A DNA stretch of 64,000 nt from NCBI RefSeq assembly GCF_000711875.1, contig NZ_JONM01000001.1, forward strand, positions 289,934 through 353,933, read 5' to 3'. The notes below the pieces were generated by a model. That model was not told the origin of the DNA. It saw only the letters and a list, made by a program, of their open reading frames with translations, and made no database searches. This DNA comes from Andreprevotia chitinilytica DSM 18519. Lineage in GTDB: Bacteria; Pseudomonadota; Gammaproteobacteria; Burkholderiales; Chitinibacteraceae. Position 1 is the stretch's first letter, and every line of letters begins with the position of its first letter. This document shows, piece by piece, positions 52,730 through 61,578 of the stretch. The position numbers and the translations under genes are program-made.

Positions 52730-53902
52730 ATGTCTAGCAACTACACCTGGTACGGCTATCGTCGTCAAAATGGTCAAATTGGTTCGCGCAATATCGTAGC
52801 TATTATTCCTGCTACCGTTTGTGTGAATGAAATTGCCCAGGCCATTGTTTATAACACCCAGATGTCTCGCGCTTTGCAACATCACTGCGGCTGTTGTCAA
52901 TTGATGCCGGATCTGAAATTGGTGACCGATACCCTGGCCAATCTGGGCTGCCATCCCAATGTTGGCGCCGCGCTGGTGATCAGTCTGGGGTGCGAAGGTT
53001 CCAACGCCGATGAAATCGTTGCCCGCATCGCTGCTACTGGCCGCCCGGTTGAAAAGATCGTGATGCAAGAGCTGGGTGGCACCAGCGCCACGATCCATGC
53101 TGGTATTGATATCGTGCAGAAGATGGCCATTGCCATTTCCAGCCAGCAGCGCGTTGAAGCTGGCCTGGAAGATCTGATCATGGGGATCAAGTGCGGTTCT
53201 TCTGATACCACCTCCGGCTTGTCATCCAATATGGTGATTGGCCAGATGTCGGATCGCATTGTCGATGCCTGCGGTACCGTGCTCTTTGGTGAAACCACCG
53301 AATTCATGGGGGCAGAACACATTCTGGCCCGCCGTGCGCGTACTCCGGAAGTCGGCCGTCGCATTTATGAAATTGTCGATGTAATGGAAAAACGCGCAAT
53401 GGCCGTTGGTGTCGATATGCGCAATGGTCAGCCTACCCCCGGCAATATCAAGGGCGGCCTGTCCACCATTGAAGAAAAATCGCTGGGCGCCATCAACAAA
53501 TCGGGTTCGCGCATCATCGAGGGCGTGCTGGATTACCCTGATCTGGTTCCGGACAAGGGTTTGTGGATCAAAGATTCCCCGGGGTTCGAACCGGAAATCC
53601 TTACCGGCCTTGCCGCTGGTGGCGCACAAGGCATCGTGTTCTCGACCGGGCGTGGTGCTCCGCAAGGCTTCCCGATCGTGCCGGTGCTGAAGATTTGCGG
53701 TAACCCACGCACTTATTCGAATTTGTCGCACGATATGGATGTGGATGCTGGTCAGATCATTCTGGGTAACAAATCGATCGAGCAAGTGACCGATGAGACC
53801 ATGACCATCTTCATGCGGGTTCTCTCTGGCGAGCTGACCAAATCGGAAGCGATCAATTACAACCGTACGATGGATATCCACACCCACGGTCCGAAGATCT
53901 AA
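52730..53902 (+). CDS. UxaA-family dehydratase, large (catalytic) subunit
   Basis: 390 residues, the C-terminal catalytic half of altronate/galactarate dehydratase-type enzymes (also SuyB): GYRRQNGQIGSRNIVAIIPATVCVNEIAQAI, HHCGCCQLMPD, SLGCEGSNADEI, IKCGSSDTTSGLSSNMVIG, GETTEFMGAEHILARRA, GNIKGGLSTIEEKSLGAINKSG and FSTGRGAPQGFPIVPVLKICGNP. It removes water from a sugar acid to give a 2-keto-3-deoxy acid, using iron. Paired with the small subunit and ended by a strong terminator; a KdgT permease gene follows. Confidence 0.88.
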   Translation: MSSNYTWYGYRRQNGQIGSRNIVAIIPATVCVNEIAQAIVYNTQMSRALQHHCGCCQLMPDLKLVTDTLANLGCHPNVGAALVISLGCEGSNADEIVARIAATGRPVEKIVMQELGGTSATIHAGIDIVQKMAIAISSQQRVEAGLEDLIMGIKCGSSDTTSGLSSNMVIGQMSDRIVDACGTVLFGETTEFMGAEHILARRARTPEVGRRIYEIVDVMEKRAMAVGVDMRNGQPTPGNIKGGLSTIEEKSLGAINKSGSRIIEGVLDYPDLVPDKGLWIKDSPGFEPEILTGLAAGGAQGIVFSTGRGAPQGFPIVPVLKICGNPRTYSNLSHDMDVDAGQIILGNKSIEQVTDETMTIFMRVLSGELTKSEAINYNRTMDIHTHGPKI

Positions 53903-53908
53903 CCCCGG

Positions 53909-53945
53909 ATGGGCTTTGTGTCTTGGACACAAAGCCCATTTTTTT
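53909..53945 (+). terminator. Terminator after the dehydratase operon
   Basis: Perfect 14-bp stem ATGGGCTTTGTGTC / GACACAAAGCCCAT with a 3-nt loop and a T6 run. Confidence 0.94.
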
Positions 53946-54056
53946 AGATCGTCATTCGTAGCAGGTAATTCGAATCAGTGATGACGATGGTCAATACAAG
54001 TTGAAAGACCGCCTGGGTTTTCTGGCAGGCCTTTCATTTCAAATGGAGGTTTCCCC
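53946..54056 (+). promoter_or_regulatory. kdgT leader with nested inverted repeats
   Basis: ATCGTCAT (53948-53955) and ATGACGAT (53981-53988) form an 8-bp inverted repeat around a central ATTCGAAT palindrome (53968-53975), an operator-like layout. A further imperfect hairpin lies at 54004-54036. GGAGG precedes the kdgT ATG. The regulator is unknown. Confidence 0.4.
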
Positions 54057-55082
54057 ATGAGAATCATGAAAACCATGCAAAAGGTGCCGGGCGGCATGAT
54101 GGTCGTCCCACTGCTTATTGCCGCGTGCCTGAATACGTTTTGGCCTGGCTTGTTGCGTATTGGCGGCTTCACTGAACAATTGTTTGTCAAGGCCGCAGCA
54201 CCGCTCATTGCGCTGTATTTGTTGAGCGCTTGCGCCGGTATCAGCGTGCGCCAGGTTGGCCTGCCATTGAAAAAAGGCATGGTGCTGTTTTTAGCCAAGA
54301 TTGGCTCTGGCGTTGCATTCGGTTTGGCCTTCGCGCATTTCTTCGGCGCAGCTGGTTTCTGGGGATTGACCCCGCTCGCCGTGATTCCGGCTTTGACGGC
54401 TGTGAACGGCGGGCTCTATGGCGGCCTGGCCGGCGAAGTCGGTGATCGGAGCGATATGGGCGCGATGGCGCTGGTGCTGTTGGGCGATAGCCCGTTCTTT
54501 ACCTTGGCCGCGCTCGGTGCATCCGGCATGGTGACGGTGTCCTATACCGCCTTGATTGCGGTGATCTTGCCAATGTTCGTCGGCTTCGTGCTCGGCAATC
54601 TGGATGAGGACTGGAAAAAGCTGTTGACCAGTGCACAAGCGTTCCTGGTGCCATTCTTCGCCTGGGCCTTGGGCGCAAATATGAATCTGAAGCAATTGGT
54701 GGAGGCTGGCCCACAAGGGATTCTGTTGGGCGTGATGGTGTTGGCTATTTCCGGTGGGCTTGGCTATCTGGGTTATCGCCTGTTTTTCCGTAGCGCTTCA
54801 CCTGCCGTCGGCATTGCCGTTGGCAGTACGGCTGGTCTTTCCGTCGCGTTTCCTGCCGCAGTCGCGCAGATCGATCCGAGCGTGGCGGCGCTGGTGCCGG
54901 CCGCAAGTGCACAGATTTCGTCGGCTGTGATCTTTACCGTGATCTTTTGCCCGCTGGCGGTATCGTTAGTCCACAAGATGCATGCCAAATCGCTGGCCAA
55001 GGCGGCGGTGCAAGCGAATGCCGAATCGCCAGAAGCGGATACGGCGTATCCACCCAAGGTGGCCGTGAGTGCCGCTCGATAA
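54057..55082 (+). CDS. kdgT: KdgT-family 2-keto-3-deoxygluconate permease
   Basis: 341 residues, about ten membrane helices. Family motifs: KTMQKVPGGMMVVPLLIAACLNTFWPGLLRIGGFTEQLF, IPALTAVNGGLYGGLAGEVGDRSDMGAMALVLLGDSPFFTLAALG, FFAWALGANMNL and VGIAVGSTAGLSVAFPAAVAQIDPSVA. E. coli KdgT imports 2-keto-3-deoxygluconate by proton symport. The adjacent dehydratase would make a 2-keto-3-deoxy sugar acid, so here the transporter may carry the dehydratase substrate or product. No KDG kinase or aldolase is in the window. Confidence 0.9.
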   Translation: MRIMKTMQKVPGGMMVVPLLIAACLNTFWPGLLRIGGFTEQLFVKAAAPLIALYLLSACAGISVRQVGLPLKKGMVLFLAKIGSGVAFGLAFAHFFGAAGFWGLTPLAVIPALTAVNGGLYGGLAGEVGDRSDMGAMALVLLGDSPFFTLAALGASGMVTVSYTALIAVILPMFVGFVLGNLDEDWKKLLTSAQAFLVPFFAWALGANMNLKQLVEAGPQGILLGVMVLAISGGLGYLGYRLFFRSASPAVGIAVGSTAGLSVAFPAAVAQIDPSVAALVPAASAQISSAVIFTVIFCPLAVSLVHKMHAKSLAKAAVQANAESPEADTAYPPKVAVSAAR

Positions 55083-55117
55083 GCGATCAGCATGAATGTG
55101 AGGCAGAGTAGGAATAC

Positions 55118-55146
55118 AAAAGGCCGGCAGCGATGCCGGCCTTTTG
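55118..55146 (+). terminator. Terminator after kdgT
   Basis: Stem AAAAGGCCGGC / GCCGGCCTTTT with a 6-nt loop; bidirectional, also serving the convergent phosphoesterase gene. Confidence 0.92.
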
Positions 55147-55180
55147 CTGCGTGGTGTCCCGCATACCATGCATTACATGA

Positions 55181-57235
55181 TCAGTGCTGAGTCAAATCCA
55201 GCGCATTGGTCAGGTCACCTACGTTGGTGCGGGTCTGCGCCCCGGCCAGTGGCTGCAAACCGAAGCGGCGGGTGATGAGTTTGAGGATCGAGGTGGTGTC
55301 GTACTGTGCGCTATCGACATAGCCCTTCTTGGCGTACGGCGAAATCACGATCATCGGTACGCGGTTGCCTGGGCCCCAGCGGTCGCCCTTGGGCGGCGCG
55401 ACGTGATCCCAGAAGCCACCGTTCTCGTCGAAGGTCAACACGATCACCATGTTTTTCCATTGCGGGCTGGCTTGCAGTTGCTGCACGATGCCGGCCAGGT
55501 AGGCGTCCGAGCTCTTCATGTCGGTGTAGTTCGGATGTTCGTTCACCTCGCCCTTGGGTTTGAAGAACGCAACCGGCGGCAGCTTGCCAGCCTTGGCATC
55601 GGCCAGCATGTCGGTTTCATCGGCAAAGTGGGCGGCGCGCTCGGCTTGGCCGGTGGTGGTGGTCGGGTCGAAGCGCTTGTAATAGTTGAACGGCTGATGG
55701 TGTGGCTCGAAGTCCGGCTGGCCGGGGTTTTCCGCCCAGTTCACGTTGCGCGGTTTGCTCGGGTCTTGCGCGGCATCTTGCAGTGCCAGCGTGTAGTTGC
55801 CCGCATACCACTTCCAGTTCACGTTCTTGGCGGTGAGCGTATCGCCGATGGTGGTGTTGCTTTGCGGCGGCAGCGGGTTGCCGGCCGGGTCGGTCAGCAT
55901 CGGATTGCTGCCGGTCACCCACGGGGTGTAGGTCGGCTGGTAGGGCGGTTCGATGGTGTTGATGGCAAAGCCATCCGGTGTGACTTTGCCGTCATGCGTG
56001 AACACTGGCGCGCCCTTGGTGGCGCTGGTCGGCGAGCTTGGGTCGATGGCCAGATTGCCGTTCTTGTCGAGCACGGCAACAAGCTTGGTCGGCGCATTGG
56101 CGAAGGTCGGCGCACAGGCGCACACCAGCCATTGATGGTTCAGGAACGAGCCGCCGAACGTGCCCATGAAGTAGTTGTCCGCCAGTGCGTATTGCTTGGC
56201 GAGTGACCATAGCTGCAGGGCAGAGGTGTCGTAATAGCCCATCGAATAGCCGCCGACATCCGACCACGCCGCGAACTGGTTATTTTTGCCGCCATTGATC
56301 TGCATCTGGTTCTGATAGAAGCGGTGCACCAGATCGGTGGTGACGGTGGTCAGCGGCACGTTGTTGTTCAGCTGATAGGGCTTGTTCGGCAGGCTGGTCA
56401 GGAAGTTCCAGCTGGCGTCATTCGGGGCCGCGTCCCAGTTCGGGATCATGCTGGGCAACACGGTCGAGCCATCGCGATCCAGCTGTGGATTGGTGGCGTT
56501 GGCAACGCCGTTGGCGCCGGGGAACAGGCCGAACATATTGTCGAAGCTGTGGTTCTCGGCGTAGATCACCACGATGTTCTGCACTGGATCGAGCCCGGTG
56601 GTGGCGGAACGTAACAGCTGGCGTACGTCGTCGCCGTTCTTTTGCGCGGCGAGCGCGTTCTGGATGCGCACGAGGCCGTCGTTGGAGGCTTGCTTGAGCG
56701 TGGCTTTGACGGTGGCGTCGGCTTCGGTGTTGAAGTCTTCCAACAGCTGCGCTTGGGTCACGCCGAGGTTGCCGGCGACTTTCTTGGCCGCATCGGCAAA
56801 GGCCAGGTTGTTCTGTTCCATCTCTTCCACCACGGCGGTGGAATGCAGGCTGATCACGCCGGGCGCGGCTTGCGGCGCACGCAGCACGATCTTGCTGGTA
56901 ACGGCGGTGGTGGTATTGGTGGCCGGATCAAGGCGCATGGCATCGGTGCCGATCTCGGCCACCACTGCGGCAGCCGGCCCGGTCAGGGTGTATTTGCCGT
57001 TGGCATCAGTGCGGGTGCTCGGTTCGTTGGCATCGCAAACGCCGTTGCCGTTCAGATCCAGACACACCTTGGCATTCTGGAAATAACTGCCGACCACCGT
57101 GCCGGATACCGTGGTGTTGGCGCTGGTGCTGTCGTCGCTGCCGCCGCAACCCGTCAGGATGCCCGCTGCGCCGATCAAGGAGAGTGCCGGCCAAAGTACC
57201 GACCGCTTCAGTTTGAACCTGGGGTTCGTTTTCAT
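55181..57235 (-). CDS. Secreted PF04185 phosphoesterase (AcpA/phospholipase C-like) lipoprotein
   Basis: 684 residues from ATG 57235. Lipoprotein signal ([17 protein letters not shown]). An N-terminal extension of about 190 residues includes a Ca-binding-like module ([29 protein letters not shown]). The phosphoesterase domain starts near 217 with [24 protein letters not shown] and ends [35 protein letters not shown] and [16 protein letters not shown]. The family includes acid phosphatase AcpA and non-haemolytic phospholipase C. It probably frees phosphate from extracellular esters. A GTCTAGAC palindrome upstream suggests PhnF control. Confidence 0.88.
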   Translation of the reverse strand: MKTNPRFKLKRSVLWPALSLIGAAGILTGCGGSDDSTSANTTVSGTVVGSYFQNAKVCLDLNGNGVCDANEPSTRTDANGKYTLTGPAAAVVAEIGTDAMRLDPATNTTTAVTSKIVLRAPQAAPGVISLHSTAVVEEMEQNNLAFADAAKKVAGNLGVTQAQLLEDFNTEADATVKATLKQASNDGLVRIQNALAAQKNGDDVRQLLRSATTGLDPVQNIVVIYAENHSFDNMFGLFPGANGVANATNPQLDRDGSTVLPSMIPNWDAAPNDASWNFLTSLPNKPYQLNNNVPLTTVTTDLVHRFYQNQMQINGGKNNQFAAWSDVGGYSMGYYDTSALQLWSLAKQYALADNYFMGTFGGSFLNHQWLVCACAPTFANAPTKLVAVLDKNGNLAIDPSSPTSATKGAPVFTHDGKVTPDGFAINTIEPPYQPTYTPWVTGSNPMLTDPAGNPLPPQSNTTIGDTLTAKNVNWKWYAGNYTLALQDAAQDPSKPRNVNWAENPGQPDFEPHHQPFNYYKRFDPTTTTGQAERAAHFADETDMLADAKAGKLPPVAFFKPKGEVNEHPNYTDMKSSDAYLAGIVQQLQASPQWKNMVIVLTFDENGGFWDHVAPPKGDRWGPGNRVPMIVISPYAKKGYVDSAQYDTTSILKLITRRFGLQPLAGAQTRTNVGDLTNALDLTQH

Positions 57236-57370
57236 GTGTGCCTCGCGAAGAATTCCGCATGTCGGCGCACCTGCCGGAATGGTCAGGCTGCCCTCCCATC
57301 TTGCGCATGCGGGATAAGACTGGGTCTCGGCGGCGGATGGTAAGGACGAGGGGTGAAAGGCTGATGAAGG

Positions 57371-57382
57371 TGGTCTAGACAA
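57371..57382. promoter_or_regulatory. Candidate HutC/PhnF-type operator upstream of the phosphoesterase
   Basis: TGGTCTAGACAA; its core GTCTAGAC is a perfect palindrome and fits the GT-N-TA-N-AC pattern of HutC-subfamily GntR regulators, to which PhnF belongs. It lies between the phosphoesterase start (57235) and the phnF stop. A partial match GTCTAGCA is at 58333-58340, 30 bp before phnM. Confidence 0.45.
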
Positions 57383-57447
57383 GTGGGGGAATTTGTTGAT
57401 GGATGACCTTGGGGGAATGATTGGTAAAGGGCGCTGGGAGCTACTGA

Positions 57448-58194
57448 TTACTCAACCACCGCTGGAATCTCGCTTTCAAACAGCAATTCCAGCCGATTGC
57501 CAACAAAACGGGCGATGCCGTATTGCACCGGTACGCCAGCGGCATCGACGTTCACCGACTGCACATGTAGCACGGCCTGATTGCGGGGCAGGTTCATGCG
57601 GCGGGCGAGGTCGGCATCGGGAATGCGCGCTGCCACGCGGGTGAGTCGGCGCGAAAAATCGGCGACGCCGAAATGTGCCAGCGAGCGGGTGACGGATTTG
57701 GTCTGGCGATACACATCCGGAAAACCAATAAAGCGCTCGGCCGGAAAATAGATGGTGCTCAAATCCAGCGTGCAGCCATCCACGGTGCTCAATACGTCCA
57801 GTTCGTACACCGGCTGCCCGGCTGGCAGATCAAGATAGCCGGCGATTTCAGCATCGGCCGCGATCAGGGCCGAGCTGAGGATGTCGATCTGGCAGGCGAC
57901 ATTGCGCGATTGCATGTTTTTGCCGAATTGCGTCAGGCGCGAGACCGGGTAGGTAATCGCCTGCTCGGCCACAAACATGCCGTGACCGCGTTTGATCACG
58001 ATGACGCCTTTGTCGGCCAGCGATTTCATGGCTTTGCGTAGCGTGTGGCGGTTCACGCCGTATTGCTCGGCCAGCTCGGTTTCGGCCGGTAGGCGTTCAC
58101 CCGCCGCGTGTTTGCCGACAGCGATTTCGTCGTACAAACGCAACTCCACCTTGCGCCACAGCGTGAGCTGCGTGTCTTGTTCCATCACTTTCAT
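57448..58194 (-). CDS. phnF: GntR/HutC-family regulator PhnF
   Basis: 248 residues from ATG 58194 (58185 is the alternative; AAGGA lies 2 bp before the first and 11 bp before the second). GntR winged helix at about 10-80 ([64 protein letters not shown]) and a UTRA effector domain ([62 protein letters not shown]). PhnF-type proteins repress phosphonate uptake or breakdown genes. It is divergent from phnM. Confidence 0.88.
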   Translation of the reverse strand: MKVMEQDTQLTLWRKVELRLYDEIAVGKHAAGERLPAETELAEQYGVNRHTLRKAMKSLADKGVIVIKRGHGMFVAEQAITYPVSRLTQFGKNMQSRNVACQIDILSSALIAADAEIAGYLDLPAGQPVYELDVLSTVDGCTLDLSTIYFPAERFIGFPDVYRQTKSVTRSLAHFGVADFSRRLTRVAARIPDADLARRMNLPRNQAVLHVQSVNVDAAGVPVQYGIARFVGNRLELLFESEIPAVVE

Positions 58195-58370
58195 CGTCCT
58201 TCTGACCACGTCCCGCGTGCTGACCATGTCGGGAAAATGGACGAATTATCGCGAACGCGGCATGGGGAAAGATGACATTTTCATAACAGGCGATGGCCGT
58301 AGCGGCAGGCGCGGTACAGCGCGATGGAAAACGTCTAGCATGCGGCATCTTTCTGGCTGGAGGCCTGCCG

Positions 58371-59522
58371 ATGTCCCTGTGGTTGAACAACGCCCGACTG
58401 GTGCTACCTGATGCCGTGGTGCTTGGCGGCATTCGGGTGAGTGATGGATTGATTGCGGCTATCGAAACCGGCTCGCCGGCAAATACATCCGGTGGCGGCG
58501 ATGCGATCGATTGCGGTGGCGACTATCTGCTGCCGGGGCTGATCGAGCTGCATTCGGACAATCTGGAAAAACACCTGATGCCACGCGCAGGCGTGTTGTG
58601 GCCGGCCATTCCGTCACTGATCGCGCACGATGCGCAATTGGCAGCGGCCGGCATCACCACCGTGCTGGATGCGATGGCGGTTGGCGATCTGGAAGGAGAT
58701 GACAGCCGTACCGCAACGCTGGGCCCGGTGTGCGAGGTGCTGCTTGATCCCTCGCTCAATGGATTGCTGCGCTGCGAACACTTGCTCCATTTGCGCTGTG
58801 AACTGGCCTATCCCGCCTTGTTATCCACGCTGATGCCGTTGCTGGGCCATCCGCTGCTGCGTCTGTTGTCGTTGATGGATCACACCCCGGGGCAACGCCA
58901 ATACCGCGATCTGGCGCAATACCGTCTCTATTACAGTCGCAACCAACGCTACTGGAGCGACGAGGACTTTGATGCGCTGGTGACGGAACGCCGCCAACAG
59001 CAAGCCGCTTTGGTGCCTGGCCATCGCCAGGCGATTGTCGAGCAGGCGAGGGCACGTGGCATTCCCTTGGCCAGTCATGATGATTCGACGTTGGAGGAGG
59101 TCGCTGAATCTGCCCGTTGTGCGGTGACGCTGGCAGAGTTCCCGACGACGTTGCTGGCCGCTCGATCTGCCCGCGGTGCAGGGCAACGGGTGATGGCTGG
59201 TGCGCCTAATCTGGTGCGGGGCAAATCGCATTCCGGCAATGTGGGCGCTCATACGTTGGCCGAGGCCGGGCTGATCGATATCTTGTCGTCCGACTATGTG
59301 CCGGCGGCGCTGTTGCAAGGGGTCTTCTTGTTGGCAGGGATTGCCGGCTGGAGTTTGCCGCATGCCGTTGCCACCGCCACGCTGCAACCGGCGCAAGCGC
59401 TTGGTCTGCGCGATCGCGGCATGCTTGCAGCTGGCCGACGTGCTGATCTGGTCCGTGTGCGGGTGGTTGGTTCCGATCCGGTTGTGGTGACGACCTATCG
59501 GGCTGGTCAGCCGGTCTTTTGA
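58371..59522 (+). CDS. phnM: Alpha-D-ribose 1-methylphosphonate 5-triphosphate diphosphatase
   Basis: 383 residues from ATG 58371 with GGAGG 7 bp upstream. Amidohydrolase-fold PhnM motifs: DYLLPGLIELHSDNLEKHLMPRAGVLWP, ITTVLDAMAVGD, LASHDDSTLEEV, MAGAPNLVRGKSHSGNVGA and ILSSDYVPAALLQGVF. It splits pyrophosphate from the ribose-methylphosphonate triphosphate made by the C-P lyase accessory proteins. The other phn genes (phnGHIJKL) are not in this window, so it is solitary here. Confidence 0.92.
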   Translation: MSLWLNNARLVLPDAVVLGGIRVSDGLIAAIETGSPANTSGGGDAIDCGGDYLLPGLIELHSDNLEKHLMPRAGVLWPAIPSLIAHDAQLAAAGITTVLDAMAVGDLEGDDSRTATLGPVCEVLLDPSLNGLLRCEHLLHLRCELAYPALLSTLMPLLGHPLLRLLSLMDHTPGQRQYRDLAQYRLYYSRNQRYWSDEDFDALVTERRQQQAALVPGHRQAIVEQARARGIPLASHDDSTLEEVAESARCAVTLAEFPTTLLAARSARGAGQRVMAGAPNLVRGKSHSGNVGAHTLAEAGLIDILSSDYVPAALLQGVFLLAGIAGWSLPHAVATATLQPAQALGLRDRGMLAAGRRADLVRVRVVGSDPVVVTTYRAGQPVF

Positions 59523-59668
59523 TCAGCCACGGGGTTGGATCAATTCCCGCAGTGATCGCCTGCGCTACACGCCGCAGTAAACCACCCTCACTACCATCTG
59601 CACCGCACGATGTGCCACGGCATGCCGTGCATCGTTCAAACGGGAAGATCAACCAGATGGAGGGTGTG

Positions 59669-61498
59669 ATGAGCGTGGTGACAAACAAGTTGTTGAATCA
59701 AAAGCTGGCGGGTGCCTGGAAATATGCGGTGGGTGGCTTGGCCGGCATGGCGTTGTTCGCCGTTGCGGGTGTGGCCTGTGCCGCCAGCAGCGGCAATCTG
59801 ATCGTGAATGGCGACGGTGAATCCGGCCTGTGCACCACCGACTGGAAAACCGTGACCACGGTGCCGGGCTGGCAGGTGTTGTTGGGCAACCCGACGCAGG
59901 TTTGCCATTCGATCGCCAGCTTCACCAAGCCTTCGTCCCCTGCGGCGGGGAAGGCATTTATCGCCGATGGCCCCTATGGCGATTCGGCCCTGATGCAGAC
60001 GATCAGCGTTACTTCGGCCAGTAGCGCCATCGATACCGGCACGGTGACGTTCTCGCTATCCGGCTGGTTGGGCGGCTACGGTATCTATAGCGGCCAGGCG
60101 GTGGTGACGGCGACCTTCCTCGACGCGGCAGGCAACGTGCTGGGTACGCCGGGCAGATTGTCCGGCGGGACGGCCAGTGCGCGGGGCAATGCCAATGCCT
60201 TCATCGCCAAGGCCGATTCGGGCGCAGTGCCGGCTGGTACGCGTTCCATCGCCGTGCAATTGCAGTTCATCAATACCAGCGGTTCGTACAACGTGGGCTA
60301 CGCCGATAACTTGTCGCTGACCTTGTCGACACCAGTTGCTACGCCGTCGTTGGCTGCGCCAGCATCGTCCGTGCCGCAATTCGATCATGTGTTTTTCGTG
60401 ATGATGGAGAACACCGATTATTCGCAGGTCATCGGCAACACCGGCAACGCGCCGTTTATCAATTCACTGGTCAATGGCGGCACACTGCTGACTAACTACA
60501 GCGGTGTTTATCATCCGAGTGATGAGAACTATCTGGCGGTTGCGGGGGGCGATGTCTTTGTGAGTGGGGCGATTTACTTCCCCAATATCAAGGTCAATGC
60601 GAAACACATCGGTGATGAAATCGAAGCCGCCGGCAAGAGCTGGAAAGCCTACGAACAAGGCATGGGCACGCCCTGTAACACCAACAAGAATTTCGATAGC
60701 TATTACGCGCCGGATGATGCGCCGTTCATCAACTTCACCAATATCTCCGGCAACCCCACCCGGTGTGCGGCGCATCTGGTCGATACCACGCAGCTCGGCA
60801 CCGATCTGCAATCAGCAGCGACCACGCCGAATTTCTCGTGGATTGCCGCCGATGATTATTACGACGGTGAAGCATCCGGCAACGGTTCTGCCACCAGCGT
60901 GCAAGTGCAGGATGGTTGGCTCAAACAAACGCTGCAACCGGTGTTTGCGTCGCCTGCGTGGAACAATCAGCGCTCGTTGCTGATCCTGACGTGGGATGAA
61001 TCATCTGCCAGCGCCACCAATCATGTCGGGGCCATCGTTTATGCCTCGCCGGGTCTGGCTGGCAGCGGCACGGTCAGCAATGTGAGTTACAACCACTACA
61101 GCGCCGGCCGGACGATTGAAGCTGCTTTGGGTTTGGCGCCGTTGACCGCGAACGATACCTACGCGCAGCCGATCAACGATCCGTTCACCCAGCGCACGCC
61201 GCCCACGTCGCCATCGCTGACAGCGGCAATGCCGAACGTGTTGCAGGGCGAAAACATCGTGTTCAACTACATGAGCACAGCCGGTATGACGAGCGCCAGC
61301 AACTGGGTTGGCATCTACAAGCAGGGCAGCACGCCAGGGTCGGTGTCGTCCCTACAATGGCAGTACGTGCCGAACGCGGGTGGGGTGGTGTCATTCAGCA
61401 CCGCCAACCTGTCGCCGGGTACTTACACCGCTTGGTATTGCTACAACGATGGCTATACCACGCTGGCAGGTCCGGTGACATTCGTGGTCAGCAATTAA
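59669..61498 (+). CDS. Secreted PF04185 phosphoesterase (acid phosphatase) with accessory domains
   Basis: 609 residues from ATG 59669 (GGAGGG at 4 bp); an ATG at 59657 is the alternative. Signal peptide (AVGGLAGMALFAVAGVACA). An N-terminal beta-rich domain (SSGNLIVNGDGESGLCTTDWKTVTTVPGWQVLLG) to about 240, the phosphoesterase domain from about 255 (FDHVFFVMMENTDYSQVIGN, YHPSDENYLAVAGGD, PNFSWIAADDYYDGE, LLILTWDESSASATNHVGAIVYASP), and a C-terminal Ig-like module of about 95 residues (NWVGIYKQGSTPGSVSSLQW, LSPGTYTAWYCYNDGYTTL). Second enzyme of this family near phnM; likely hydrolyses exogenous phosphate esters. Confidence 0.85.
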   Translation: MSVVTNKLLNQKLAGAWKYAVGGLAGMALFAVAGVACAASSGNLIVNGDGESGLCTTDWKTVTTVPGWQVLLGNPTQVCHSIASFTKPSSPAAGKAFIADGPYGDSALMQTISVTSASSAIDTGTVTFSLSGWLGGYGIYSGQAVVTATFLDAAGNVLGTPGRLSGGTASARGNANAFIAKADSGAVPAGTRSIAVQLQFINTSGSYNVGYADNLSLTLSTPVATPSLAAPASSVPQFDHVFFVMMENTDYSQVIGNTGNAPFINSLVNGGTLLTNYSGVYHPSDENYLAVAGGDVFVSGAIYFPNIKVNAKHIGDEIEAAGKSWKAYEQGMGTPCNTNKNFDSYYAPDDAPFINFTNISGNPTRCAAHLVDTTQLGTDLQSAATTPNFSWIAADDYYDGEASGNGSATSVQVQDGWLKQTLQPVFASPAWNNQRSLLILTWDESSASATNHVGAIVYASPGLAGSGTVSNVSYNHYSAGRTIEAALGLAPLTANDTYAQPINDPFTQRTPPTSPSLTAAMPNVLQGENIVFNYMSTAGMTSASNWVGIYKQGSTPGSVSSLQWQYVPNAGGVVSFSTANLSPGTYTAWYCYNDGYTTLAGPVTFVVSN

Positions 61499-61519
61499 GC
61501 TGCGAAAAGCATGGGCATG

Positions 61520-61556
61520 AAAAAACCGGGAAGCTTCGCAGCTTCCCGGTTTTCTT
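61520..61556. terminator. Terminator between the phosphoesterase gene and guaB
   Basis: 13-bp stem AAAACCGGGAAGC / GCTTCCCGGTTTT with a 6-nt loop, between convergent genes. Confidence 0.92.
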
Positions 61557-61578
61557 TTGGGGGGTATTGGCTTGCGCC

